From Candidatus Zixiibacteriota bacterium (lineage in GTDB: Bacteria; Zixibacteria; MSB-5A5; JAABVY01), in assembly GCA_011056555.1 (NCBI GenBank), contig DSEQ01000013.1, positions 1-32,839 of the forward strand: 32,839 bases of DNA, in the 5' to 3' direction. The position numbers and the translations under genes are program-made. Positions 15,912-24,183 of this stretch are shown one piece after another. Positions within the stretch are counted from its first letter, which is position 1, and the number at the start of each line of letters is the position of its first letter. The notes below the pieces were generated by a model. That model saw only the letters and a program-made list of their open reading frames with translations, was not told the origin of the DNA and searched no databases.

Positions 15912-17327
15912 ATGGTAACTGAAAAGATAAAGAAATTAGTAAAAGACAATGCGGTTGAATTTGTGGATGTCAAGTTTATCGGCCTCCTGGGAGCCTGGCA
16001 TCACATAACAGTACCCATTGAGCGCCTGACCAATCGTTTATTCAAGAACGGTATCGGAGTTGACGGCTCCTCGGTTTCGGGATTTGCGCATATCAAATCG
16101 GGTGACATGATCCTTCTGCCCGATCCTGAAACCGCTTTTATCGACCCCTTCTGGGATCGTCCCACGTTGAGCTTCATTGGTAATGTGGTTAATGTTAACG
16201 GTACTATCGAGCAGTTTACCCGCGACCCCCGATGGATTGCGGAGAAGGCCGAGAAGTATCTTCGGAAGAGCAAAATTGCTACAGAATCGATCTGGGGCCC
16301 GGAGTTCGAATTCTACCTTTTCGATCATGTCAGCTACGACCAGAAACCTGAAGCGGGCTATTATTACATCGACTCCAGCGAAGCGGAATGGCGTTCCAGC
16401 GACTCCTCGGAGGCCAACCTGGGTTACCAGGTGCCTTACAAGGGGGGTTATCATGTTATCCCGCCCAAGGATAAGACTTATCAGATTCGAAATGAGATGA
16501 CCGATATTCTAAAATCCTGCGGGGTGCCGGTTAAGTACCATCACCACGAGGTTGGCGGAGCGGGCCAGCAGGAGATCGAGGTGATGTTTGGCAGTTTGAA
16601 AGATATGGCCGACCGGTCAATGATCGTCAAGTACGTAGTCAAAAATACGGCCTTCAAGTACCGCAAATCGGCCACCTTCATGCCCAAGCCTCTTTATGAT
16701 GAGCCGGGCAACGGCATGCATGTACATCAGTACCTGGCCAAAGCGGGAAAATCGATTTTCTACGATCCCGAAGATGAAATCGGACTTTCGCAGATTGGTA
16801 AATGGTATATCGGCGGAATATTGAAACATGCCAGCTCGCTCTTATGCTTCACCTCATCCTCGACCAATTCATACAAACGTCTGGTACCGGGTTTTGAGGC
16901 CCCTGTCAGGGGGACATATTCAGTCGGCAACCGCAACGCCTGCATCAGAATTCCCGGCTATCAGCTCGATAAATCGACCTACCGGATGGAGTTCCGTCCT
17001 CCCGATGCCACCTGTAATCCTTATCTTGCCTATGCCGCCATGCTTATGGCCGGTCTGGATGGGATCAAAAACAAGATCGATCCCGGTTTCCCCTGCGATG
17101 ACGACCTTTCGGCCATGACTGCAGAAGAACTGGCAAAAATTCCACAGTTGCCATCGTCACTTCAAAGAGCCTGCGAGTCGCTGGCCGAGGATCATGAATA
17201 TCTTCTTGAGGGGGATGTCTTCACCGATGATGTTATCGCGGTCTGGCTGGAGCTGAAGATGTCCCAGGTGGATGCCATCCGGGTACGCCCTCATCCCTAC
17301 GAATTCAGGCTTTTTTATGACTGTTAG
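15912..17327 (+). CDS. glnA: Glutamine synthetase, type I
   Basis: The enzyme (471 residues) makes glutamine from glutamate, ammonia and ATP in the cytoplasm, as a dodecamer. ATG at 15912 was chosen because GGAG lies seven bases upstream; the ATG at 15906 touches that site. GS-I landmarks are GVDGSSVSGF near the N-terminus, WGPEFEFYLFD (metal-binding glutamate), GAGQQEIEV, GNGMHVHQYL, the ATP/glutamate-binding RLVPGFEAPV, and FRPPDATCNPYLAYAAM. The adenylylation site differs. Where E. coli has NLYDLPPEE with Tyr397, this protein has DLSAMTAEE with Ser at residue 400, so GlnE-type modification should not operate. No glnB, ntr or amt gene is adjacent. A strong terminator follows. Confidence 0.95.
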   Translation: MVTEKIKKLVKDNAVEFVDVKFIGLLGAWHHITVPIERLTNRLFKNGIGVDGSSVSGFAHIKSGDMILLPDPETAFIDPFWDRPTLSFIGNVVNVNGTIEQFTRDPRWIAEKAEKYLRKSKIATESIWGPEFEFYLFDHVSYDQKPEAGYYYIDSSEAEWRSSDSSEANLGYQVPYKGGYHVIPPKDKTYQIRNEMTDILKSCGVPVKYHHHEVGGAGQQEIEVMFGSLKDMADRSMIVKYVVKNTAFKYRKSATFMPKPLYDEPGNGMHVHQYLAKAGKSIFYDPEDEIGLSQIGKWYIGGILKHASSLLCFTSSSTNSYKRLVPGFEAPVRGTYSVGNRNACIRIPGYQLDKSTYRMEFRPPDATCNPYLAYAAMLMAGLDGIKNKIDPGFPCDDDLSAMTAEELAKIPQLPSSLQRACESLAEDHEYLLEGDVFTDDVIAVWLELKMSQVDAIRVRPHPYEFRLFYDC

Positions 17328-17354
17328 ATCTGATTAAGATATTTGGTAATCAGG

Positions 17355-17385
17355 AAAATGCCTGCGATTAATCGCGGGCATTTTT
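17355..17385 (+). terminator. Rho-independent terminator of glnA
   Basis: A 14-bp stem with one G-U pair (17355-17368 with 17371-17384) runs into a U tract. It begins 27 bases after the glnA stop. Confidence 0.88.
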
Positions 17386-17513
17386 CATACACGGTAACAG
17401 TTACAATGATGGAAATTAAAGTCTTGTATTTTGAAGCAGTTTTTTTATATTTGGCTCCTGGCGATAAGCAAGCATAGCCCGGATAACCAAAGTCAGAAAG
17501 GCTGTATGTAGTT

Positions 17514-18068
17514 ATGACTCTGGCAGGTGTAAAAACAGATTTGCCCGTCTGGTTTATTAAGGGAGAAGTCAGAGGGGAGACATACAGAAATCTCATGCGC
17601 TATATATGCAGACACTGCAAATATTTCAGCATGGTCACGCGGGACGCAATTACGCTGGAGGAGAATGCCAGGAAATTCATGAGCACAATCAGCCCGCACC
17701 TGAAAGAGACCCGTGAGAAACAGTATGAATGGCCGGGGACCCGAATCTCCCGAGAGTATGAGCAGCTTCTGGGCAAGGACTGGTTCGAGGTTCAGGGAGC
17801 GACCTTGAGGATTTATGACTGCTCAAATGAGGCCCTGGAATATATCCTGCGGGTGACAGACAGCCTGTTTCAGTTCGTTCATCCGGATTACCCTGAGGAC
17901 TTCACCTGCTATCGTGACGTGGACGATCCTTTTCTGGTGACCGTGTCGCATGAAGAAATAGGCGCCATTATAGCCGGAGACAAAGAACGCAAACAAATAG
18001 AACAAATTGTGCCCGGGTTAAAGCTGGTGGAGGAAAAAGGATTTCGGGAAGAACCGAACGATAACTAA
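17514..18068 (+). CDS. Conserved-looking protein of unknown function
   Basis: The protein has 184 residues and no signal peptide or membrane segment. I do not recognise a family. Visible features are a CRHCKYF motif near residue 32 (one C-x-x-C, perhaps a metal site but with no second pair), a central part with WPGTRISREYEQLLG and FVHPDYPEDFTCYRDVDDPFL, and an acidic/basic C-terminus. Codon use and GC look like the neighbours. ATG at 17514 has only a distant AAAGG, so the start is uncertain; a later ATG at 17595 is possible. Its stop codon overlaps the stop of the convergent DUF488 gene by four bases, which supports both reading frames being real. Confidence 0.6.
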   Translation: MTLAGVKTDLPVWFIKGEVRGETYRNLMRYICRHCKYFSMVTRDAITLEENARKFMSTISPHLKETREKQYEWPGTRISREYEQLLGKDWFEVQGATLRIYDCSNEALEYILRVTDSLFQFVHPDYPEDFTCYRDVDDPFLVTVSHEEIGAIIAGDKERKQIEQIVPGLKLVEEKGFREEPNDN

Positions 18069-18565
18069 AGCAAATCGATCTGACCAGCTTTGAATTCATG
18101 CCTCAGTTTACCGTGCTCGATCAACCGGCCCTCATGAAGGATGTGCCGGGTCTCGATTCCCATTCTATACAATGTCTCCGACACCAGGAAACCGCGATGA
18201 CATCTCTGCGGCAGGGATTCAGCGCACATAATGCAGAGATCGGACGTCTCCGCGAGAGCAACCAGTTCTGCTATGCCCTCTTTATAAGCCGGGGATTTCC
18301 GCAAAAGCTGATACTTAACGCTGCCGTCGGAATGATAATAAGCACCATCATTCGGCCTGCCGCCCAGTTTATCTCCGAGAAATCTATACTCTATCCCTTC
18401 TTTCCCGGCGAACTTTTCCAGCGCTTGTTTGCGGTATTCCGGCCTGCTTTTCGAATATGGGCGTGACCTGATATCAATCAAAATCTTGATCTTCTGCCGC
18501 TTGAGCAGGCTGAAAAAAAGATCGATGGAAATGCTGCCGTAGCCGGCGGTGTAAATAGTTCCCAT
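18065..18565 (-). CDS. DUF488 family protein
   Basis: The protein has 166 residues and covers a complete DUF488 domain. It shows TAGYGSISIDLFFSLL near the N-terminus, ILIDIRSRPYSKSRPEYRKQ, FLGDKLGGRP and the C-terminal CAESLPQRCHRGFL, in which Cys, Arg, Cys and His are the family's signature. DUF488 proteins are small cytosolic proteins of unknown biochemical role. It is convergent with the unknown gene at 17514 (4-base stop overlap) and divergent from the methyltransferase. The start ATG at 18565 has only a weak ribosome site. Confidence 0.88.
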   Translation of the reverse strand: MGTIYTAGYGSISIDLFFSLLKRQKIKILIDIRSRPYSKSRPEYRKQALEKFAGKEGIEYRFLGDKLGGRPNDGAYYHSDGSVKYQLLRKSPAYKEGIAELVALAETSDLCIMCAESLPQRCHRGFLVSETLYRMGIETRHILHEGRLIEHGKLRHEFKAGQIDLL

Positions 18566-18644
18566 ATCGCCAAGCTATATAAAAAATGTCATGCTTCAAA
18601 ATTAAAAAGCAGGTCGATATTCAAGTGCTTACAGGTATTCACGA

Positions 18645-19361
18645 TTGCAGGATTCTAATTTTGTTCGGAAAAAATTTATTGATATAACGGATTGCTTTCA
18701 TCAGCAGGAAAGTTATATTAGCGCAATGACTGACGGCGGAATAAATAATTCCCGGATGCGGAGCGCCCGGCCCTCCTGGCTGGTCAAACAGTACAGCGGA
18801 TTGGCAAAGAGCGGGCGAGCCCTGGATTTAGCCTGTGGTCAGGGGGGTGATGCCGTGTATCTCGCCGGCCAGGACTTTGATGTTATTGCCCTGGACAATC
18901 TCCAGGACAACCTGGAGCGAGCGTACCAGCTTGCAGAAAACAAAAACGTGAGCGTCGACCTGAGAAACAGCGATCCCCTGGATTTTAAATTTCACAAGGA
19001 CCGCTATTCTATAATAGTTGCAAATAATCTTTTCCAGCATCTCAAAAAATCCCAGAGCGTCGATCTGGCCGCGAAAATAGTCTATGGGCTTCGCAGGGAA
19101 GGGCTTGTATTCGGCTCCGCCCTGACCGTAAATGATCCCTCTTTCAAGGAAATCAAAAAAAGGAAGATAGCCGAAATCGAAAAAAACTGTTTTCAACTAT
19201 CCAACGGCTGGCTATATTCCTTCTTCGATAATAGAGAGGTACTGGATATATTTCCAGCCATGCAGCCGGTATATTACTCGGAGACGGACTATTTCAGGTC
19301 CCAGCAGACCGGAGCATCATGGCGCGGGTTGGTGGAGTTTGTTTTCAAGAAAAACTGCTAA
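18645..19361 (+). CDS. Class I SAM-dependent methyltransferase
   Basis: This is a cytoplasmic Rossmann-fold methyltransferase of 238 residues from TTG at 18645, or 211 from ATG at 18726. The start is not settled: TTG has AGGT nine bases upstream, while the ATG has only a distant AGGAAAG. SAM-binding motif I is LDLACGQGGDAVYLA, the following acidic residue is in VIALDNL, and motif IV-like IIVANNLFQHL is present. It resembles the TehB/UbiE-like small-molecule methyltransferases. The substrate is unknown. The next gene, rsgA, starts 51 bases after its stop and in the same frame, so the two probably share a transcript. Confidence 0.82.
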   Translation: MQDSNFVRKKFIDITDCFHQQESYISAMTDGGINNSRMRSARPSWLVKQYSGLAKSGRALDLACGQGGDAVYLAGQDFDVIALDNLQDNLERAYQLAENKNVSVDLRNSDPLDFKFHKDRYSIIVANNLFQHLKKSQSVDLAAKIVYGLRREGLVFGSALTVNDPSFKEIKKRKIAEIEKNCFQLSNGWLYSFFDNREVLDIFPAMQPVYYSETDYFRSQQTGASWRGLVEFVFKKNC

Positions 19362-19412
19362 AAGCGCGGGGGAATATTTACGGCAAAAGCAGGCGACAAA
19401 CTAACAGGTTCG

Positions 19413-20351
19413 GTGGTGAGCGCATACGGCCTTTATTATCGGGTGCAGACCGAACTGGGTCAGATTCAATGCGCGCTGCGGGAAAGCCTCCGCCAGGAGG
19501 CGGAGTCCAGGCACTCGGTGGTGGTGGTGGGTGACAACGTGGATGTCGAACTGCTTGTGGATATAGACCCGGGCGAGGAGCTGAAAAAGAAAAAAACCTA
19601 CGGCGCTATCTTCAAAATTTATCCCCGCCATTCGAAGTTTTCACGTCCCAAGCGCGGCAAAGAGGAGATCGAGCAGATTGTTGCCGCCAATATCGACCAG
19701 ATGCTGATTATCAGCGCGGTCAAACGGCCCCAGTTTAAGATGGGCTTGATAGACAGGTTCCTGATCGCTGCACATCAGGGCAGCCTGGAACCGATTATCG
19801 TATTAAACAAGATAGATCTGGAACATACGCTGGATTTGAACCGTTTGGAACAAATCTATAAGTCAATCAATGTGAGTATGATAACTACCAGCGCGACAAA
19901 AAAAATCGGTCTGGATAAGTTCAGAGAGGTGCTGACGAATAAGCATTCCATTGTAGTCGGGCAATCGGGAACGGGTAAATCCTCCCTTCTGAACGCGGTG
20001 GAAAAGGGGCTGAAGCTGAAAGTGGGCGAGATTTCAGATTATTCCCAGAAAGGCACTCATACTACCGCGGCGGTGGAGATGCATCCGCTCTCTTTCGGCG
20101 GATATGTTGTCGATACCCCGGGGTTGAAATATCTTGGCCTGTGGAATATCGAAGCTGAGGACCTGCGGTATCTTTATCCGGAAATTGCGGGCTATTCAGA
20201 AAAATGCAGATTCAGGAACTGTCTGCATATGTCCGAACCGGGATGCGCGGTCAAAGAGGCGGTCGAGGAAGAGCAGATTTATCCTGAACGCTATGAGAGC
20301 TACCTCAAAATTACGGGGGAGTTGCAAGCGGAGGAATCGTTTAAAAAGTGA
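19413..20351 (+). CDS. rsgA: Ribosome small-subunit-dependent GTPase A
   Basis: RsgA (312 residues) is a circularly permuted GTPase that helps mature the 30S subunit. The order seen is an N-terminal OB-fold (about 1-80), then G4 NKID (132-135), G5 TSATKK, the P-loop GQSGTGKSS (183-191), G3 DTPG (234-237), and a C-terminal zinc motif with Cys265, Cys270, His272 and Cys278. The permuted order and zinc knuckle are diagnostic. The start is GTG at 19413 or the next GTG at 19416; no earlier ATG exists in frame after the methyltransferase stop, and the ribosome site (AGG four bases upstream) is weak. Confidence 0.93.
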   Translation: MVSAYGLYYRVQTELGQIQCALRESLRQEAESRHSVVVVGDNVDVELLVDIDPGEELKKKKTYGAIFKIYPRHSKFSRPKRGKEEIEQIVAANIDQMLIISAVKRPQFKMGLIDRFLIAAHQGSLEPIIVLNKIDLEHTLDLNRLEQIYKSINVSMITTSATKKIGLDKFREVLTNKHSIVVGQSGTGKSSLLNAVEKGLKLKVGEISDYSQKGTHTTAAVEMHPLSFGGYVVDTPGLKYLGLWNIEAEDLRYLYPEIAGYSEKCRFRNCLHMSEPGCAVKEAVEEEQIYPERYESYLKITGELQAEESFKK

Positions 20352-20408
20352 GCACATTCGAAACAGAATTTTATTATCACAAAAGTATAAAACATCAGAT
20401 GGACTGGT

Positions 20409-21878
20409 ATGACCATGACCTTCTTATTTAAAAAACACAGATTTCCAAGCTATCTACTAATTGCATCAGGTGTATTCTTTTTAGTCAATTTCATGCCCGG
20501 CTTTATATCTGCGCAGGACGATACGGGCCAGGCGCCCCCCGATACTGTCATGCAGGCTGAGGAAAACCTGGCACATCAAAGCTCGCCAGAAGTGGAGCAG
20601 GCTGAAGAAATAGCAAGTGAGATCGAGGTAAGTAAGCCGATTATTCTAGTGCTGTTTGTATTGATTTTATTCATAGTCTCAGCCAAACTGGGCGGTGAGT
20701 TGATGGAGCGTATCCATCAGCCCGCGGTCCTGGGAGAACTCCTGCTGGGAGTTGTAATCGGGAATCTGGTGCTTGTTGGTGTGGACGCTCTTGAATTCCT
20801 GAAGCATGATGAATTTATAGAGATTTTAGCCGAGATAGGCGTCATAATCCTGCTCTTTGAGGTTGGATTGGAAACCAACCTGAGGGAGATGCTTTCGGTC
20901 GGCACGACTTCGTTCCTGGTCGCCGCTCTGGGGGTAGTCACTCCCTTCATTCTTGGCTGGGGAGTAGGCGCCATATTTCTTCCTGATGTGTCGGTTTACG
21001 TGCATATATTCATCGGTGCAACATTAACCGCAACATCTGTCGGTATTACGGCCAGGGTTATTAAGGACATCCGGAAGCTTCAAACCCGCGAGGCCAAGAT
21101 AATTCTGGGCGCGGCGGTGATCGACGATATTATGGGCCTGATTGTGCTGGCGATCGTAACCGGCCTGATTGGCGCCGCGGATGCCGGTACCGGAATCGAC
21201 TCGCTGGGAGTATTATGGATTGTGGTCAAAGCCCTGGCTTTCGTGACCCTGGCATTGGTTGTGGGCCATAAGATTATGCCCGGCATATTTCTGGCTGCCC
21301 TGAATATGAAGGGTCAGGGCATGCTCCTGTCGGTGGCTCTGGTGGTCTGCTTCGGTCTGGCAATGGCCGCGGAGCTGATCGGCCTGGCCGGTATAGTCGG
21401 AGCCTTTGCCGCCGGAGTTATAATGGAAAGAGTGCATTACAGGGGATTCATGGATCGGGGCGAGCATTCGCTGGAGGACCTGATCGCTCCCATTGCCTCG
21501 TTTCTGGTACCGATCTTCTTTGTTCATATGGGGCTCAAAGTCGACCTATCCACATTTGGGAATCTGAATGTGCTGTTATTCGCGGGCGTGCTCACGGTCG
21601 CGGCCATCCTCGGTAAGCAGGCCTGCGCCCTGGGGGTTCACGAGAAAGGAATCAACAAACTCTCGATCGGATTCGGCATGATTCCTCGCGGGGAAGTCGG
21701 ACTGATATTCGCAAAAATCGGTCAGGGCCTCACCCTGGGGGGAGTGGCCGTTGTATCTGCCTCCACCTATTCGGCGGTAATCATAATGGTCATAGTTACG
21801 ACCCTGGTGACTCCGCCCATCCTGAAACGCTCGCTTCTGAAAAAGTCCAAGGACTTTTATGCTACAGAGAATGGTTAA
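20409..21878 (+). CDS. CPA2-type cation/proton antiporter with signal-peptide-like N-terminus
   Basis: This 489-residue inner-membrane protein is a monovalent-cation/H+ antiporter of the CPA2 (Kef/NapA-like) family. It has about 12 hydrophobic segments from residue 78 on, with IHQPAVLGELLLGVVIGN, LLFEVGLETNL, and the ion-site pair in AAVIDDIMGL (Asp-Asp), typical of electrogenic CPA2 exchangers. The first 75 residues are unusual: a hydrophobic segment ending FISA, then a polar stretch rich in Glu and Gln, which looks like a cleavable signal plus an outside tail. The C-terminus is short and lacks the RCK/TrkA domain of KefB/C. ATG at 20409 or 20415 starts 57 bases after rsgA, with no clear ribosome site. 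It is closed by a strong terminator. Confidence 0.9.
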   Translation: MTMTFLFKKHRFPSYLLIASGVFFLVNFMPGFISAQDDTGQAPPDTVMQAEENLAHQSSPEVEQAEEIASEIEVSKPIILVLFVLILFIVSAKLGGELMERIHQPAVLGELLLGVVIGNLVLVGVDALEFLKHDEFIEILAEIGVIILLFEVGLETNLREMLSVGTTSFLVAALGVVTPFILGWGVGAIFLPDVSVYVHIFIGATLTATSVGITARVIKDIRKLQTREAKIILGAAVIDDIMGLIVLAIVTGLIGAADAGTGIDSLGVLWIVVKALAFVTLALVVGHKIMPGIFLAALNMKGQGMLLSVALVVCFGLAMAAELIGLAGIVGAFAAGVIMERVHYRGFMDRGEHSLEDLIAPIASFLVPIFFVHMGLKVDLSTFGNLNVLLFAGVLTVAAILGKQACALGVHEKGINKLSIGFGMIPRGEVGLIFAKIGQGLTLGGVAVVSASTYSAVIIMVIVTTLVTPPILKRSLLKKSKDFYATENG

Positions 21879-21923
21879 AGCTTGTGTAATTGCAAAGTAA
21901 CTTAGACTGATCATACTATGAAG

Positions 21924-21957
21924 AAGGCCGCTTCAATAAGCGGCCTTTCTTTTTTTT
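21924..21957 (+). terminator. Strong rho-independent terminator after the antiporter
   Basis: A perfect 10-bp stem (AAGGCCGCTT with AAGCGGCCTT) and a CAAT loop are followed by a long U run. It ends the methyltransferase-rsgA-antiporter unit. Confidence 0.93.
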
Positions 21958-22063
21958 CTGTCCCTTTTCGTATAGCAATGCCGGACAAAAACACTGGCGA
22001 TTTCCGTTGCCCAAACCCGGTAAATATATTAGATTTCTATTTTTAGAGAAAAGGCAGGTTATC

Positions 22064-23497
22064 ATGGCGAAAACTCTGGTTGAAAAGAAAAGCGGGGATT
22101 TGAAAAATATCAATATCAAAAATATCCGGCAGCATCTGATCGGGCTTGATAAAAAAGTGCCGCTGCTTGACGGCAGTGAAGTTCAATACGTGAATTTCGA
22201 TAATGCCGCCTCGACCCCGACTTTCGACTTCATCTATGACAAGGTGGGCGAATATCTTGAGTTTTATTCCAATGTTCACCGCGGAACGGGCTTCAAATCT
22301 ATGGTTTCGTCCTGGGTATATGAAAAGGGGCGCGAGATCGTGGCCGAGTTTATCGACGCCGACCTGGACAAAAATGTCATAATATTTACCAAAAATTCAA
22401 CCGAGGCTCTGAATAAGCTGGCCAGGAGATATCCATTCCAGCGCAATGATGTGGTTTTGACCTCGCTCATGGAACATCATTCAAATGAGCTGCCCTGGCG
22501 CAATCGGGCCTTCTTTGACCATGTGGGCCTGAAACCGGATGGAACCTTGAGTATTGAGGACTTGAAGGAAAAGCTCAAATTTTATAACGGCCGGGTGAAG
22601 CTGGTGGCAATTACCGGGGCCTCCAATGTAACCGGCTATATAAATCCGGTATACAAAATAGCTAAAATAGCGCATGACGCCGGCGCGGAAATCCTTGTGG
22701 ATGCCGCCCAGATAGCGCCCCATCGGCCGATTCATATGAATAACAATGGAATGGAAGATATCGACTACCTGGTACTTTCGGCACATAAGATGTACGCTCC
22801 CTTCGGGGTGGGGGTGTTGGTGGGCAGCAAGAGTATATTCGAAATCGGTGACCCCTCTGATGTAGGCGGGGGAGTGGTTGATATTGTGACGCTGGAAGAG
22901 GCTTACTGGACCGATCTGCCGGAGAAAGAGGAAGCCGGCACACCGGATATCATCGGCGTGGTGGCCTTAACCGAGAGCATCCGCATGTTCCAGGCCATAG
23001 GCTGGGAAGATATTATCGAGCATGAGGCAAAGCTGACCGCTCATTTGCTGAGACGGCTGAAGGAGATCGACAAGATTATAATCTACGGCGATGCCGATCC
23101 GGCTAACAGCCATAATCGTCTGGGGGTGGTACCCTTCAACATGGCCGGGCTTTCCCACGCGCTGCTGGCGGCCATTTTAAGCTATGAGGGCGGCATCGGA
23201 GTGAGAAACGGCTGTTTCTGCGCGCACACCTATGTAAAAGAGATCCTGAAGGTCAAGGCCGAGGAAGCCCGCAAGCTGGAGGAGGAAATCAAACGGCGCG
23301 ACCGCAGCCATCTCCCCGGTACAGTCCGGGCCTCATTCGGTATCTATAATGCGCTGGAGGAGGTCGACCGCATGTGCGATCTGCTCGAAAAGATCAGCGC
23401 TGACGGCCATAAGGGCAAATATATTCTCAATCCTGAAAAGGGCGAATATATGCCCGAGGGATTCAAGATCGAGGTTACAGATTATTTACGGCTGTGA
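22064..23497 (+). CDS. Class V aminotransferase, cysteine-desulfurase-like
   Basis: The protein has 477 residues from ATG at 22064 (MAKTLVEKK), with GGCAGG upstream; an upstream in-frame ATG at 22007 lacks support. It is a fold-type I PLP enzyme with FDNAASTP (SufS/CsdA-like), MEHHSN (His stacking on PLP, residue 138), LVDAAQ, and the Schiff-base lysine in LSAHKMYAP (Lys242). In GVRNGCFCAHTY, Cys386 aligns with the SufS catalytic cysteine, with an extra Cys384 two residues earlier. This suggests removal of sulfur from cysteine or a related substrate, such as selenocysteine. The length exceeds SufS (about 405), with an extra C-terminal segment. No sufB, iscU or sufE is adjacent, though an Mrp-type Fe-S carrier lies 2.2 kb downstream. 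Confidence 0.87.
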   Translation: MAKTLVEKKSGDLKNINIKNIRQHLIGLDKKVPLLDGSEVQYVNFDNAASTPTFDFIYDKVGEYLEFYSNVHRGTGFKSMVSSWVYEKGREIVAEFIDADLDKNVIIFTKNSTEALNKLARRYPFQRNDVVLTSLMEHHSNELPWRNRAFFDHVGLKPDGTLSIEDLKEKLKFYNGRVKLVAITGASNVTGYINPVYKIAKIAHDAGAEILVDAAQIAPHRPIHMNNNGMEDIDYLVLSAHKMYAPFGVGVLVGSKSIFEIGDPSDVGGGVVDIVTLEEAYWTDLPEKEEAGTPDIIGVVALTESIRMFQAIGWEDIIEHEAKLTAHLLRRLKEIDKIIIYGDADPANSHNRLGVVPFNMAGLSHALLAAILSYEGGIGVRNGCFCAHTYVKEILKVKAEEARKLEEEIKRRDRSHLPGTVRASFGIYNALEEVDRMCDLLEKISADGHKGKYILNPEKGEYMPEGFKIEVTDYLRL

Positions 23498-23561
23498 TGA
23501 TAATCCACTGAATTTCAAGCATTAGCCTGATCTTTTATCACTTTTTCCGCTCAATTGCCGT

Positions 23562-23888
23562 TTGATACCTGCCGATATCCTAAAGAAGGGGTTAAAGCGG
23601 GTTATTAAACGAGAATTTTCTTATATGGAATCGCAAAAAGACCAGCAGGCTGACAATTACCGAAGTCTCAAATATCTGATAACCGGGATTGATGATATGA
23701 GGGATGTAATCAGTATGATCTGGGGTCTGATAAATACCAAAATCCCCAGGGATGAAAGAGTGAATATGGCTCGAATGATAATACCCGGTTCAGTCTCTCT
23801 CAAGCAAAACTCGACTTCATTCATATTGGATTTAAAAGTTCCTCCCGCCCTTATGGAAAACAAGGATGCAAAAAGAAGAAAAAAATAA
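23562..23888 (+). CDS. Small protein of unknown function, first of a possible tandem pair
   Basis: The protein has 108 residues from TTG at 23562, or 87 from ATG at 23625; the start is unclear and no strong ribosome site is visible. I do not recognise the family. It has a basic N-terminus, a helical stretch around SLKYLITGIDDMRDVISMIW, then a beta-like end (FILDLKVP) and a very basic tail KDAKRRKK. It overlaps the next gene by 23 bases in another frame. That neighbour seems to share the same outline (see the tandem-pair finding). No signal peptide. Confidence 0.6.
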   Translation: MIPADILKKGLKRVIKREFSYMESQKDQQADNYRSLKYLITGIDDMRDVISMIWGLINTKIPRDERVNMARMIIPGSVSLKQNSTSFILDLKVPPALMENKDAKRRKK

Positions 23889-24183
23889 AGCTGTCAGGCA
23901 GGTGCCCCGCCCGGAAATCAAGATCGCCGGCAAGAATACGATTCTGACCTATCATCTGGTCTCTTTCTACGAGCTCTATCTGGCAATCAGCCAGATCAAT
24001 GGAATGCTCAGCAATATCAGCACCAGGCGTGATTCGTTTACGATCAAAAGAGATATAAAAATAGAAGCCAGCGATGAGGAGGCCGGACCAGGCATCACCC
24101 TGCGCATTACTATTCCCAAACGCATTAACGATATGTCGCTGATCGGAACAGCAATAAGCAGCTCGCAATCATTATCAAAATAA
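23866..24183 (+). CDS. Small protein of unknown function, second of the possible tandem pair
   Basis: The protein has 105 residues from ATG at 23866. Its N-terminal 25 residues are basic, followed by ILTYHLVSFYELYLAISQIN (helical) and a region ending ITLRITIPK. I do not recognise the family. The 23-base overlap with the upstream frame points to translational coupling and co-production, perhaps as two subunits. The stop is followed by a gene-free stretch before the secreted cohesin/dockerin-like gene. Confidence 0.6.
   Translation: MQKEEKNKAVRQVPRPEIKIAGKNTILTYHLVSFYELYLAISQINGMLSNISTRRDSFTIKRDIKIEASDEEAGPGITLRITIPKRINDMSLIGTAISSSQSLSK

Noticed and set aside
22007..22063. Upstream ATG for the desulfurase-like gene
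   Set aside because: No ribosome site. The added residues look like translated leader, and the ATG at 22064 has one.
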